Assembly (NCBI RefSeq): GCF_023715485.1
Contig: NZ_JAMBOF010000015.1
Location: forward strand, 33,286-97,285
DNA length: 64,000 nucleotides
Direction of reading: 5' to 3'
Origin: Mesobacillus subterraneus
GTDB taxonomy: Bacteria; Bacillota; Bacilli; Bacillales; Cytobacillaceae
Positions 55,354 to 64,000 of the stretch are shown here, piece after piece; positions within the stretch are counted from its first letter, which is position 1; the number at the start of each line of letters is the position of its first letter. Both the position numbers and the translations under genes were made by a program. Below the pieces are notes generated by a model, which ran no database searches, was not told the origin of the DNA, and saw only the letters and a list, made by a program, of their open reading frames with translations.

Positions 55354-56102
55354 TGTACAATCACTTCATTCTCTTGTTTATTTAATTCGATCAGTTCATT
55401 CAGCTTTTTCATCGCTTGCCCGATGCCGCCGACTTCATGAATAAGGCCAGTTTTAACCGCGTCAATGCCAATCACATTCGTGCCGATGTCCCTGGTCAAG
55501 TTCCCCTTGGCGAACATCAACTCTTTAAAGGTTTCCTCCTCAATATGAGAGTGCTTTGTCACAAAATTGACTACACGCTCCTGCATTTTATCCAAATATT
55601 CGAATGTCTGCGGCACACCAATAACCAGTCCAGTCAGACGTACTGGATGAATGGTCATTGTCGCAGTTTCAGCTATGAAAGAATAATCACATGACACAGC
55701 GATTGGCACCCCAATAGAATGGCCGCCGCCGAGTACTAGGGAAACAGTCGGTTTGGATAGAGAAGCAAGCATCTCAGAAATCGCAAGACCTGCTTCTACA
55801 TCGCCGCCAACAGTATTTAAAATGACCAGCAGGCCTTCAATATTGGGATTTTGCTCGATCGCCACGATCTGCGGTATCAAATGTTCATACTTCGTCGTTT
55901 TATTATGAGGCGGCAGCTGCATATGCCCCTCTATTTGTCCTACAATCGTAAGGCAATGGATTTTTGTATCCTGCGACAGCTGCGGAACATTCGTCTGTCC
56001 CAGCTGCTGGATTTTCTCAAGCAGGCCAGATGACTTATTTTCTCTTTCGCCTTCCTGCCCCTCCTGGTTTTCTGAACTAAGATTATTCATTTCCTTTTCC
56101 AT
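55350..56102 (-). CDS. tepA: TepA, ClpP-fold peptidase (translocation-enhancing protein)
   Basis: The 250-residue ClpP-like protein has the serine in [14 protein letters not shown], the histidine in TMTIHPVRL and the aspartate region [15 protein letters not shown] expected of a crotonase-type serine peptidase. B. subtilis TepA (YmfB) is linked to protein export and to degradation of signal peptides or small acid-soluble proteins. The ATG at 56102 follows GAAGGGAGC; a second ATG four codons in has GGAAAAGGAA upstream and cannot be excluded. It lies upstream of ylzJ. Confidence 0.9.
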   Translation of the reverse strand: MEKEMNNLSSENQEGQEGERENKSSGLLEKIQQLGQTNVPQLSQDTKIHCLTIVGQIEGHMQLPPHNKTTKYEHLIPQIVAIEQNPNIEGLLVILNTVGGDVEAGLAISEMLASLSKPTVSLVLGGGHSIGVPIAVSCDYSFIAETATMTIHPVRLTGLVIGVPQTFEYLDKMQERVVNFVTKHSHIEEETFKELMFAKGNLTRDIGTNVIGIDAVKTGLIHEVGGIGQAMKKLNELIELNKQENEVIVQ

Positions 56103-56295
56103 CCAATACTGCTCCCTTCAGGCATGATAATGTTAGTATGAACATCATCCGCTTTTTCATTCGGGGAGAGCAGAGTATGGTATTCAAGGTGAATTCATGG
56201 GATTTCATTGTTAAAATCAAAATATTGACTATTTCAACCACGTGCTTTAGGAATTAACAAACGCTTTGTATAAAAATCCGGAAAAACCATAGTAT

Positions 56296-56324
56296 AAGAG
56301 CACTGGTGTTAAGCCAGTGCTCTT
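56296..56324 (-). terminator. Terminator after rnjB
   Basis: AAGAGCACTGG/CCAGTGCTCTT is an 11-bp perfect stem with a 7-nt loop, just past the rnjB stop. Confidence 0.85.
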
Positions 56325-56330
56325 TTCCCT

Positions 56331-58001
56331 CTATTTCACTTCCATGATGATCGGCATAATCATTGGACGCCGTTTTGTTTTTTCGAATAAATAATGATTC
56401 AAAGAATCCCTGATGTCTTGTTTCATGCTGGGCCAATCAAAGGATTCCTTTGAAATACTTTTTTCAACAATCTCCCGGACGAGCGCTGTCGAATCCGTCA
56501 TAAGCTTTTCTGATTCTCGTACATAAACGAATCCACGTGAAATGACTTCAGGTCCAGCGGCGATTTTCCTGTCTGCTTTGTTAAGCGTGACGACAACGAT
56601 CAAAACCCCGTCCTGGGAAAGCAGCCTGCGGTCACGGAGCACGATATTGCCAACATCGCCTACACCAATTCCGTCAATCAAAGTATTGCCCGCTACAACT
56701 CTTTCTGTGGACCTTATTTTCCCTCCAGAGATTTCAACGACATCCCCTCGATCCGGAATGAAGATGTTTTCTTCGGGGACACCACATGCTAATGCAACTT
56801 TCTTGTGCGCTTTTAGCATTTTGTGTTCACCATGTACAGGAATAAAAAATTTAGGACTCATCAGGTGGATCATGAATTTCAATTCTTCCTGACTGCCATG
56901 GCTGGAAACCTGGACGCTCTTTTTGCTCGAAACGACAGTGGCCCCAGCCCGGTAAAGCATATCAATTGTTTTATATATGAATACTTCGCTTCCCTTTAGC
57001 GGCGAAGCCGCAATCAGGACCGTGTCACCTTCCTTGATATTTACCTGTGGATGAACTTGTTTAGCCATTTTTTGCAGTGCCTCTATAGGCTCTCCCTGGC
57101 TGCCAGTTGTCAAAATGACAATTTCATCGGCCGAATAGTCCTTAATGTCATCAACGGGGATAATCAAATCGTCATCAACTGTTAAATATCCCAGCCCAAG
57201 AGCAATATCATATACTCGCTTTAAGCTTTTTCCGACTACAGCAACCTTACGGCTATTTGCTGCGGCGCTGTCAAAAAGATGCTGAATCCTGTTGATATCA
57301 GATGCAAAGCATGCAGCAATGATCCGGCCCTGGGCATTATAGAACACAGTCGAAAGTTCTTCGACCACCGTTGACTCCGAGGGTGTATAACCCGGTTTTT
57401 CTGCATCTGTGCTGTCAGAAAGAAGGCATAATACACCCTTTTCCCCGAGCGCTGCCATCTTGCCAATTTCAGGCTTATACATGGCTGTAGCTGCCTGGTC
57501 GAATTTAAAATCTCCCGTATGTACAATCGCACCCTCGGAAGTATTGATACTGACGCCAACTGAATCCGGGATACTGTGATTTGTCTTGAAAAATGAGACC
57601 GATACCGTCCCAAATTCCAAGATTGAATTCGAATTGATTTCATGAAAATCCACTGAACCGGAAAATTCCTGTTCCTTCATTTTTTCTCTCGCAAGCGCAA
57701 GCGTCAATTTTGTGCCATACACCGGAACATTTATTTTCCGCAGAACATACGTCAAAGCTCCCATATGATCCTCGTGGCCATGTGTAAGGAAAATTCCTTT
57801 GACCCTTTCGCTGTTCGATGTTAAGTAGGAAAAGTCCGGGATGACTACGTCGATTCCAAGCATCTCATCCTCAGGAAACATCAATCCTGCATCTACTACA
57901 AATATATCGCCGTCCACTTCGGTGACATACATGTTCTTTCCGATTTCCCCTACGCCACCAAGTGCAATAATTTTAATAGTATCATTTTTTTTCGTATTCA
58001 A
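56331..58001 (-). CDS. rnjB: Ribonuclease J2
   Basis: The 556-residue beta-CASP metallo-beta-lactamase protein has the zinc motif THGHEDHMGAL, GDFKFDQ and a C-terminal FVYVRESE. RNase J2 is part of the J1/J2 complex that degrades and processes RNA. The motif here is complete, HxHxDH, unlike B. subtilis J2, where the corresponding residues are altered, so this enzyme may be more active by itself. The start is a TTG at 58001 with AGGAGGAG well placed. It lies next to dapA, as in B. subtilis. Confidence 0.93.
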   Translation of the reverse strand: MNTKKNDTIKIIALGGVGEIGKNMYVTEVDGDIFVVDAGLMFPEDEMLGIDVVIPDFSYLTSNSERVKGIFLTHGHEDHMGALTYVLRKINVPVYGTKLTLALAREKMKEQEFSGSVDFHEINSNSILEFGTVSVSFFKTNHSIPDSVGVSINTSEGAIVHTGDFKFDQAATAMYKPEIGKMAALGEKGVLCLLSDSTDAEKPGYTPSESTVVEELSTVFYNAQGRIIAACFASDINRIQHLFDSAAANSRKVAVVGKSLKRVYDIALGLGYLTVDDDLIIPVDDIKDYSADEIVILTTGSQGEPIEALQKMAKQVHPQVNIKEGDTVLIAASPLKGSEVFIYKTIDMLYRAGATVVSSKKSVQVSSHGSQEELKFMIHLMSPKFFIPVHGEHKMLKAHKKVALACGVPEENIFIPDRGDVVEISGGKIRSTERVVAGNTLIDGIGVGDVGNIVLRDRRLLSQDGVLIVVVTLNKADRKIAAGPEVISRGFVYVRESEKLMTDSTALVREIVEKSISKESFDWPSMKQDIRDSLNHYLFEKTKRRPMIMPIIMEVK

Positions 58002-58266
58002 TTTTTCGCTCCTCCTAGGTTGATATGGGCCGACCGTGACCAGTTAAAATTATTATACTTGATGACAGAAAATCTTTACAACTTAATTCTTTTGTGTTTT
58101 GAGTAAGCATTGGACCTCATTTATTTCCCTTTTTCATCCTTTTGACTCAGTACTCCCCGCTTTTACCGTCTTGGCTTTCGGGTTCGATTCTTGGGCAATG
58201 CCGGAGCTCTGCTTGTTTTACAAACTTTACTTAACATTGAGCATTACGAATCCAATAAATAAAAAT

Positions 58267-58292
58267 AAAGCCAACCGCGTTCGGTTGGCTTT
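58267..58292 (-). terminator. Terminator after dapA
   Basis: AAAGCCAACCG/CGGTTGGCTTT is an 11-bp perfect stem with a CGTT loop; the minus-strand continuation is ATTTTTATTT. Confidence 0.9.
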
Positions 58293-58299
58293 AAGAATT

Positions 58300-59166
58300 C
58301 TATTGAAATAATTTAGCTACTGCGCTTCTTTCTTGTTCTGTTAACGGGACCATCGGCAAGCGGACTGATCCGACGTCGAGTCCTTTTAACTGCAATGCTG
58401 TTTTTACAGGTCCCGGACTTGGCGCTGCGAATAAGCCCTGCATGATTGGCAGAAGGCGCTGGTGAAGTTTTGCTGCATCTTCATTTCTTCCGCTGAAGAA
58501 GGCGTCTACCATAGCCTGCATTTCATTTCCGATAACGTGGGATGCGACTGAAACGATTCCCGTACCCCCGATTGCCAGGACAGGAAGTGTCAGTCCGTCA
58601 TCACCACTGTATAGAAGGAAGTCATCCGGAGTGTTTGCGATGATCTTTGTCATCGCATTCAAGTCGCCGCTCGCTTCTTTGACTGCTACAATATTTTGAA
58701 TTTCAGCAAGTTTAATGACTGTTTCAGGCAGGATATTCACAACAGATCTGCCCGGGATGTTATATACCATTACCGGGAGGGACGTAGCTTCTGCTGCCGC
58801 TTTGAAATGCTGGTATAAACCTTCCTGGCTTGGTTTATTGTAATATGGCGCCACGATCATTATTGCGTCAACGCCAAGCTGCTCAGCTTTTTTTGTCAGT
58901 TCGATTGTAGCATATGTGTTGTTGCTTCCAGTTCCAGCAATGACAGGCACTCGCTTGTCAACGACCTTTACGACATGCTGGAATAGCGCTACCTTTTCCT
59001 CTTTAGAAAGAGTTGGCGATTCTCCTGTTGTCCCTGCGACAACAATTGAATCTGTTCCATTATCAATCAAATGGTTTACTAGCTGCGTCGTTTTTGCGAA
59101 ATCAATGTGCCCCTTATGGTCAAAAGGGGTTACCATTGCTGTGGATATTCTTCCGAAAAGAACCAT
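58300..59166 (-). CDS. dapA: 4-hydroxy-tetrahydrodipicolinate synthase
   Basis: The 288-residue enzyme condenses pyruvate with aspartate semialdehyde at the branch point to lysine, diaminopimelate (cell wall) and dipicolinate (spore core). The motif AGTTGESPTLS, the tyrosine in VMVYNIPGRS and the Schiff-base lysine in IVAVKEASGD are present. The ATG at 59166 is preceded by GAGTG-type purines. It is last in the asd-dapG-dapA unit, whose substrate also feeds the DpaA/DpaB enzyme encoded upstream. Confidence 0.97.
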   Translation of the reverse strand: MVLFGRISTAMVTPFDHKGHIDFAKTTQLVNHLIDNGTDSIVVAGTTGESPTLSKEEKVALFQHVVKVVDKRVPVIAGTGSNNTYATIELTKKAEQLGVDAIMIVAPYYNKPSQEGLYQHFKAAAEATSLPVMVYNIPGRSVVNILPETVIKLAEIQNIVAVKEASGDLNAMTKIIANTPDDFLLYSGDDGLTLPVLAIGGTGIVSVASHVIGNEMQAMVDAFFSGRNEDAAKLHQRLLPIMQGLFAAPSPGPVKTALQLKGLDVGSVRLPMVPLTEQERSAVAKLFQ

Positions 59167-59255
59167 TCTTGTTCACTCCTCTTCTGTCTCGCTTCCTGCA
59201 GCCAGGAGGATGCTTTCAGTAAAAAGCCCCCTGGCTAAGGAATCTTGAATTCAAT

Positions 59256-60500
59256 TTATATATCGTGGCGCTCGAATTCTGCTGTTTCTTCTTGGAGCTG
59301 AAAAGCATCATGCAAAGCGTTCACAGCCTTGCTCAAATCTTCCTGCTTCACAAGAACCCAGATTGTCGTATGACTGTCCGCAGACTGCAGGATGCGGATA
59401 CCTTTTTCCGATAAAGCTGTGACGATCTTCGAAGTTACCCCCGGGACGCCTGCCATTCCTGCTCCAACAACGGATACCTTGGCACAGTTTTTCTCGATCT
59501 GCGGAGTGTGTCCCAAACCTTCAAGAACTTTATTCGCCCGGCTGGTCATTTCGTCTGAAACGGTGTATACGACACCGTTTGGTGAAATATTGATAAAATC
59601 GACACTGATGTTTTCATTGGCCATCGCCTTAAAAACTTCAGACTGCAGATTGTATTGATCTTTCTTTGCAAACACCTTGATTTGGCTGACGTTTGAAACA
59701 TGGGCAATGCCAGTTACTGGCCGTTCCTTTATATCCGTCCCCTTGTTCTCGCGATTAAGCGCGGTAACAAGAGTGCCGGGGCTATCAGAATAAGTAGACC
59801 TGATTCTGATCGGAACTTTTGCCTGCATGGCAATTTCGACTGCACGAGGATGGATCACTTTTGCACCCTGGTAAGCCATATTGCAAACCTCTGTGTAGGT
59901 TACAACAGACAGAGGCCTTGCATTTTCAGCAATCCTTGGGTCAGCGGTCATGATTCCTTCCACATCCGTGAAGATGTCAATCCATTCCGCGTTCAAAGCG
60001 GCACCCAGTGCAGCGGCGGATGTGTCACTGCCGCCTCTGCCAATGGTTGTGATATCACCATTCTTGGCAGCCCCCTGGAAGCCTGCCACCACAACTGCGT
60101 CTACCTGCTCGAGTTCACGAAGCAACCGGTCGCATTTCATATCCAGGATCCTTGCATTCGTATGCTCGCTGTTTGTCCGAAACCCTGCCTGTGCCCCAGT
60201 AAGGGCTGTCGCACTGATTCCATTTTCAAGGAGCATATTAGCAAAAACGACGCTGGAAATCGTTTCTCCGCAGGAGAGCAAAAGGTCGTGCTCACGCTTG
60301 CTGATCATACTGCTATTGCCGCCGATCAAGCTGAGGAGCGTATCCGTAGCATAAGGGTCGCCCTTCCTTCCCATCGCAGAGACAACGACAACTGCTTTGT
60401 ATCCTTCGGAAATCGCCTTCTTAATATGGCTCATGGCGTGATTTCGGCTTTCCTTATCCCGCACAGAAGTGCCGCCAAATTTTTGAACGATTATTTTCAT
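59256..60500 (-). CDS. dapG: Aspartokinase I (diaminopimelate-sensitive)
   Basis: The 414-residue enzyme phosphorylates aspartate, the first step of the pathway. It has VQKFGGTSV at the N-terminus, the GRGGSDTSAAALGAAL kinase core and two C-terminal ACT domains (KVSVVGAGMAGVPG). In B. subtilis DapG is the isozyme inhibited by meso-diaminopimelate; its position between asd and dapA supports that assignment. The ATG at 60500 has GAGGTG upstream, and the gene follows asd by 42 bp. Confidence 0.96.
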   Translation of the reverse strand: MKIIVQKFGGTSVRDKESRNHAMSHIKKAISEGYKAVVVVSAMGRKGDPYATDTLLSLIGGNSSMISKREHDLLLSCGETISSVVFANMLLENGISATALTGAQAGFRTNSEHTNARILDMKCDRLLRELEQVDAVVVAGFQGAAKNGDITTIGRGGSDTSAAALGAALNAEWIDIFTDVEGIMTADPRIAENARPLSVVTYTEVCNMAYQGAKVIHPRAVEIAMQAKVPIRIRSTYSDSPGTLVTALNRENKGTDIKERPVTGIAHVSNVSQIKVFAKKDQYNLQSEVFKAMANENISVDFINISPNGVVYTVSDEMTSRANKVLEGLGHTPQIEKNCAKVSVVGAGMAGVPGVTSKIVTALSEKGIRILQSADSHTTIWVLVKQEDLSKAVNALHDAFQLQEETAEFERHDI

Positions 60501-60542
60501 CGTAACACCTCAGAAATTCTGTCATTTATAACTTTATGCAAT

Positions 60543-61592
60543 TTATTTAACTAGCCCAAGTTTAACAAGGCTTTCTGCAATCTGTACTGAATTCCATGCA
60601 GCACCCTTTAAGAGGTTATCGGAAACGACCCACATATGGAAGCCATTATCGTTATCAAGGTCTTTCCTGACCCTGCCGACGAACACATCATTTTTACCGA
60701 CACAGAATGCAGGCATTGGGTATAGCTGTTGGTCAGGATCATCCTGGAGGACTACTCCTGGTGCTTCTGCCAATAAAGCTTTTACATCCGCAGCAGTTAC
60801 ACCGCCCTCGCCTATCTCAAAATATACGGACTCTGAGTGGCCAGTGCCTACAGGCAGGCGGACACATGTTGCAGCTACATGAAGCTGTGGCATGTGCATG
60901 ATTTTCTTAGTTTCATTGATCATCTTCATCTCTTCATATGTGAAGCCATTATCCACAAAATTATCAATCTGCGGAATCGCGTTGAAAGCAATCTGATAAT
61001 GCTTTTCAGCTGACTTTACAGGAAGGATTTTTGGCTCATATTCATCACCGTTAAGAATCGCCTGTGTTTGTTGCTCGAGCTCCTGTACTGCAGCTGCCCC
61101 AGCCCCAGAAACAGCCTGGTACGTTGACACAATGATTTTTTCGAGGCCGAATTTTTTACGTAAGGGCTCCAATGCAACAACCATCTGGATGGTAGAACAG
61201 TTAGGATTGGCAATAATGCCATTATGAGTATGCAAATCTGCTTCATTGACTTCTGGCACAACAAGCGGAATATTTTCATCCATCCTGAAGGCACTCGTAT
61301 TATCCACTACAATTGCGCCACGTTTGACTGCTTCGGGTGCCAATTCCTTGGATACACTTCCACCTGCGCTGAAAAGGGCGATATCCACACCTTCAAAGCT
61401 TTCAGGCTTTGCTTCCTGTACTGTGATTTCATTTCCTTTATAATTAACCTTTGTACCAGCTGATCTTGATGAAGACAGCAACAATAGTTCTGACACAGGA
61501 AAGTCGCGGTTTTCCAGGGTCTGGATCATCTGCTGCCCGACTGCTCCTGTTGCTCCTACTACTGCTACACGGTAACCTTTTCTCTCTGACAT
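60543..61592 (-). CDS. asd: Aspartate-semialdehyde dehydrogenase
   Basis: The 349-residue enzyme has the NADP-binding [13 protein letters not shown], the catalytic cysteine in [11 protein letters not shown] and the histidine in [11 protein letters not shown]. It reduces aspartyl phosphate to the semialdehyde used by DapA. The ATG at 61592 follows GAAGGGGAAAC; a longer frame of 45 more codons has no ribosome site and lacks homology. The gene begins the asd-dapG-dapA operon, after dpaB. Confidence 0.97.
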   Translation of the reverse strand: MSERKGYRVAVVGATGAVGQQMIQTLENRDFPVSELLLLSSSRSAGTKVNYKGNEITVQEAKPESFEGVDIALFSAGGSVSKELAPEAVKRGAIVVDNTSAFRMDENIPLVVPEVNEADLHTHNGIIANPNCSTIQMVVALEPLRKKFGLEKIIVSTYQAVSGAGAAAVQELEQQTQAILNGDEYEPKILPVKSAEKHYQIAFNAIPQIDNFVDNGFTYEEMKMINETKKIMHMPQLHVAATCVRLPVGTGHSESVYFEIGEGGVTAADVKALLAEAPGVVLQDDPDQQLYPMPAFCVGKNDVFVGRVRKDLDNDNGFHMWVVSDNLLKGAAWNSVQIAESLVKLGLVK

Positions 61593-61631
61593 TGCTGTTT
61601 CCCCTTCCACTACAAATATCGTTTTTAATAT

Positions 61632-61645
61632 CCGGCTTATGCCGG
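61632..61645. other. Small hairpin in the asd leader
   Basis: CCGGC-TTAT-GCCGG is a perfect 5-bp GC-rich stem 40 bp upstream of the asd start. No lysine riboswitch core was recognised around it; it may be incidental. Confidence 0.3.
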
Positions 61646-61671
61646 TTCTGTTGTTAATATAAGTATAAAAT

Positions 61672-61695
61672 GGCGGTTCATAAGAAATAACCGCC
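61672..61695 (-). terminator. Terminator after dpaB
   Basis: GGCGGTT/AACCGCC is a 7-bp stem with T-rich sequence following on the minus strand, about 85 bp past the dpaB stop. Confidence 0.7.
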
Positions 61696-61780
61696 TTGTA
61701 TATTATCCTATATTTTATCATAATCAATCATTAAGGAAAGAAACATTTTGCTTCACTGCCGGAGAAAAGCGTTTCCAGAT

Positions 61781-62377
61781 TTAATTATCTTTGTAACGCT
61801 CAACGAGAACTGGCTGAATCTGGGTTCCATTCATTGCCGAAATGACTGTTTCAGACAGCATTTCCATGCGTGCAACCATGGAATTTGGTTTCTTGACTGG
61901 ATCATCCTGGCCAAATGGAATAAAGAAAAGATTCTTTGTAGCCATCAGCCTCATCAAGTTTACACCGTTCAATCCTAACGCATCATTAGTTGAAATGCCA
62001 AGAACAACGGGCTTCAGGTTTCTTAATGTGGCCTTTGCAGCCATCAGAACCGGAGAATCTGTCATTGCATTTGCGAATTTGCTCATTGAATTCCCAGTCA
62101 GGGGAGCAATGACCATGCAGTCAAGCGGTATTTTTGGTCCCAGCGGCTCGGCTTTTACAATTGAATCAATGATTTTGTTGCCTGTCAGCTCCTCAATCCG
62201 CTGTACCCAGTCTTCACCCTTGCCAAACCGTGTTTCTGTATTTTTCACTGTGAAAGTGACAACAGGCAGTACTTCTGCGCCAGCGTTCACCAGCTTTTCT
62301 ATTTCCGGAAATACTGCATCATACGTACAGTGTGAGCCTGTCAAACCAAACCCGATTTTCTTACCTTTTAAACTCAT
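61781..62377 (-). CDS. dpaB: Dipicolinate synthase subunit B
   Basis: The 198-residue flavoprotein-like subunit (MSLKGKKIGFGLTGSHCTYD, MVIAPLTGNSMSKFANAM, PVVLGISTNDALGLNG) is SpoVFB. With DpaA it oxidises the DapA product to dipicolinic acid, the major spore-core solute, in the mother cell. Its ATG overlaps the dpaA stop by 4 bp. The gene lies directly ahead of asd, as in B. subtilis. Confidence 0.97.
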   Translation of the reverse strand: MSLKGKKIGFGLTGSHCTYDAVFPEIEKLVNAGAEVLPVVTFTVKNTETRFGKGEDWVQRIEELTGNKIIDSIVKAEPLGPKIPLDCMVIAPLTGNSMSKFANAMTDSPVLMAAKATLRNLKPVVLGISTNDALGLNGVNLMRLMATKNLFFIPFGQDDPVKKPNSMVARMEMLSETVISAMNGTQIQPVLVERYKDN

Positions 62378-63276
62378 GCTTCTTTCTCCTTTCGGTTAGT
62401 AAAGTCTTCCATAAGCAGCTGAGAAAGAACGTTAGCTAAAATTTGCCCTGCAGTTTTTGGCGCTACAATCCCTGGCAATCCAGGGGCCAGCAATGCCTTG
62501 ATTCCTCGTTTTTCTGCATAGCGAAAATCCGTTCCACCTGGTTTGGATGCAAGGTCAATGATTAAAGTATGAGCAGGCATCCTCGAAATCACAGAAGCAG
62601 TCACGATTAAATGCGGAATCGTATTGATACAAATGTCCGTATCTCCTACTGCCTTGCCTAAATCAGATAGATTGAAAGGCTCAAGGCCCATTTCAGCAAT
62701 CCTTGCAATATGCTCACTTTTCCGGGCACCAACCTTCACTTTTGCGCCGAGTGCATGGAATGTGCGGGCGACACTCATTCCGACCCTTCCAAGTCCGAGG
62801 ACTGCAACCCTTGATCCATGAATCGTAAAATCAGTATGCTGGATGGCCATCATGATTGTGCCTTCCACGGTCGGTATCGAGTTGTAAATTGCGACGTCAT
62901 CCCGTTCGAATAGCTGCACCAGCTGGCGGTTGGCCTGTTTTGTAATTCCTGTCAAATATGCATTGCTGATGCCAGAATAAACCGTGCAATGTTCAGGGGT
63001 CCGTTCAAGCATTTCTTTTATAAGCACTACTTTTTCATTCGAGAAGATCGTTTCAACCTGGCCATCCAGGCTAGTTCCTGGAACCGGCAGGATCAAAGCA
63101 TCCTGGGCTGAAAAATCCACTTCATCTATCTTTTCTTTTGAGGCACCTGTAAAAGCATGATCCAACTGCTCGAAGCCTATTAAAGAAAGCTTTGCATCAA
63201 GCTCTGTCAGCTTGCGAATAATCTCCAGCTGTCTCGCATCACCGCCGATAACCGCGATTTGCATTCCTGTCAGCAT
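62374..63276 (-). CDS. dpaA: Dipicolinate synthase subunit A
   Basis: The 300-residue protein is SpoVFA: MLTGMQIAVIGGDARQLEII, EERDDVAIYNSIPTVEG-type core, and the NADP-binding GSRVAVLGLGRVGMSVART. It ends with PGLPGIVAPKTAGQILANVL. The ATG at 63276 is preferred: AAGGTG lies 9 nt upstream and the protein then aligns with B. subtilis DpaA from residue 1, while an ATG eight codons earlier has no ribosome site. A sigma-K-type promoter at 63343-63370 fits expression in the mother cell. Confidence 0.95.
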   Translation of the reverse strand: MLTGMQIAVIGGDARQLEIIRKLTELDAKLSLIGFEQLDHAFTGASKEKIDEVDFSAQDALILPVPGTSLDGQVETIFSNEKVVLIKEMLERTPEHCTVYSGISNAYLTGITKQANRQLVQLFERDDVAIYNSIPTVEGTIMMAIQHTDFTIHGSRVAVLGLGRVGMSVARTFHALGAKVKVGARKSEHIARIAEMGLEPFNLSDLGKAVGDTDICINTIPHLIVTASVISRMPAHTLIIDLASKPGGTDFRYAEKRGIKALLAPGLPGIVAPKTAGQILANVLSQLLMEDFTNRKEKEA

Positions 63277-63342
63277 GAGAACAATCACCTTCTTTTCCAT
63301 TAATCCTGGAATATAAAATCAATCTATTTGAACTACTTCAAC

Positions 63343-63370
63343 ATCATATGTATCAATTCGGGAATAGGTG
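63343..63370 (-). promoter_or_regulatory. Sigma-K promoter of dpaA-dpaB
   Basis: On the minus strand CACC (63370-63367), a 16-bp spacer and CATATGAT (63350-63343) match the sigma-K consensus, as expected for spoVF. Confidence 0.6.
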
Positions 63371-63389
63371 AGTTTTCCATAAAAGAAAA

Positions 63390-63411
63390 GCGCCGGCAAT
63401 ATTGCCAGCGC
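63390..63411. terminator. Hairpin between ymxH and dpaA
   Basis: GCGC-C-GGCAATATTGCC-A-GCGC is an imperfect palindrome with T-rich DNA on the minus-strand side (TTTTCTTTTATGG). It is a second terminator for ymxH or an insulator for dpaA. Confidence 0.6.
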
Positions 63412-63506
63412 AAAATGAATGTATCACTCTGACTTGTTGGATTTATGGACTTGTTCAATCAACATGGTTAAATTACAACATTAAGCTATTACAGAGAGAG
63501 ACAACC

Positions 63507-63535
63507 AAAAAAATAAGCCGGCTAGTCAGCCCGCT
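63507..63535 (-). terminator. Terminator after ymxH
   Basis: AGCCGGCT and AGCCCGCT pair with one central mismatch around an AGTC loop; seven T's follow on the minus strand, directly past the stop codon. Confidence 0.75.
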
Positions 63536-63536
63536 T

Positions 63537-63782
63537 TCATTCTTCATCATCTGGTATATCAATGATGATCATATCCGATCCAATTTTTTTGATATGTTTC
63601 CAGGGTACCCTTACTTCTCCCCCTTGCTTCCTCAGTCCGAACCATTTCAAAGACGGGATGATCAATGCTTCGATTTGGCCGGTCCGTTCATTGATTTCCA
63701 AATCTGTTTGGCCAAGGATTCCCAATCTTTCTGCGCGTTTTACATCGACAATCTCTTTTCCGCCAAGTTCACTTAATTTCAT
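63537..63782 (-). CDS. ymxH: YlmC/YmxH family PRC-barrel sporulation protein
   Basis: The 81-residue protein (MKLSELGGKEIVDVKRAERL, GQTDLEINERTGQIEALIIP, VPWKHIKKIGSDMIII) is a single PRC-barrel of the YlmC/YmxH family, conserved upstream of spoVF. Its role is unknown. The ATG at 63782 has GGGAGG 5 nt upstream; the longer frame (5 codons) is discounted. The 3' end of a group II intron lies about 90 bp upstream. Confidence 0.92.
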   Translation of the reverse strand: MKLSELGGKEIVDVKRAERLGILGQTDLEINERTGQIEALIIPSLKWFGLRKQGGEVRVPWKHIKKIGSDMIIIDIPDDEE

Positions 63783-63873
63783 GGTAGCCTCCCTCATCTC
63801 ACTTACTTTGTCCTTATTCTATATGTATCAGTAAGTGAGATGTTTTAGAATACATATCCAATAAAAAGACAAA

Positions 63874-64000
63874 ATCGAGTAGGAGGGGGTGATTAACCCC
63901 CGACCTCTCACACCACCGTACGTACCGTTCGGTATACGGCGGTTCAATTAAGTGTGACGTAGAAATTCATATCTTTGATATAGACTTTTGAGCCCTCGAT
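63874..64000 (-). mobile_element. Group II intron, 3' end (domains V and VI), cut by the window
   Basis: On the minus strand a domain-V-like hairpin (63943-63912) has a 9-bp outer stem ACCGCCGTA/TACGGTGGT with one wobble pair, a 2-nt CG bulge, an inner stem TACC/GGTA and a GAAC tetraloop. GTGAGAGG follows, then a domain-VI-like hairpin GGGGGT/ACCCCC (63901-63885) and CTCCTACTCGAT, whose end at about 63874 is the likely 3' splice site. The CGC triad in the outer stem points to class C. Before domain V a minus-strand frame ending at 63948 (reading RGLKSLYQRYEFLRHT) may be the tail of the intron reverse transcriptase, but a second frame is also open, so this is uncertain. Confidence 0.75.

Noticed and set aside
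59700..60554. 284-codon plus-strand frame opposite dapG
   Set aside because: It mirrors the codon structure of dapG, has no ribosome site, and dapG is certain.
61593..61780. Lysine riboswitch ahead of asd
   Set aside because: The region is too short, with only two small hairpins and none of the lysine-riboswitch core.

Overview
The window is chromosomal DNA of a spore-forming Bacillaceae bacterium, outside the B. subtilis group itself; a Mesobacillus- or Cytobacillus-like organism is my guess. Almost every gene is on the minus strand. The order matches the B. subtilis dap/asd-spoVF, spoIIIE, ymf, recA, rny, mutSL, miaA-hfq, hflX-ynbB backbone. Spore genes (spoVK, cotE, spoVS, spoIIIE, dpaA/dpaB, ymxH) show that it sporulates. 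I identified families by reading the proteins and the gene order. No database was searched.

Read in the transcription direction, from right to left: the 3' end of a group II intron lies at the right edge (63.9-64.0 kb). It is followed by ymxH, the dipicolinate genes dpaA-dpaB, and asd-dapG-dapA for the aspartate/diaminopimelate pathway. Next come rnjB, tepA, ylzJ and spoIIIE (52.6-58.0 kb). A GntR regulator sits directly ahead of a nucleoside ABC importer, nupR-nupNOPQ (46.7-52.4 kb). A membrane diguanylate cyclase, the ymfF-H-I-J-K genes, rodZ, pgsA, cinA, recA, rny, ymdB and spoVS follow (32.4-46.5 kb). A dipeptidase, the oxoacid:ferredoxin oxidoreductase korAB, miaB, ricA and cotE complete this half (25.3-32.3 kb).

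Between cotE and mutS (14.9-25.2 kb) lies an accessory region. It holds a polysulfide/thiosulfate-type molybdoenzyme operon (torD-psrA-psrB-psrC), a divergent multi-cluster ferredoxin gene, and an NreBC-like two-component system. It also carries a Nudix hydrolase, two small proteins shorter than 60 residues, a stand-alone DnaD-type domain, two copies of a 199-bp inverted-repeat element, and a possible structured RNA. Two Fnr-type palindromes lie in the torD/ferredoxin intergenic region. Together these suggest an oxygen-responsive anaerobic respiration module.

The left part holds mutS-mutL, an orphan membrane protein, mreBH, miaA-hfq, spoVK, a glutaredoxin, an RsbR-like STAS protein preceded by a very good sigma-B promoter match, a TRIC-type channel, hflX and a truncated ynbB. 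Rho-independent terminators are abundant and mark most transcription units. No tRNA, rRNA, CRISPR array or complete insertion sequence was seen. The parts least explained by known annotation are the candidate RNA and repeats at 18.3-19.4 kb, the sigma-B controlled RsbR-like gene, and the Fnr/NreB-type control of the respiratory module.
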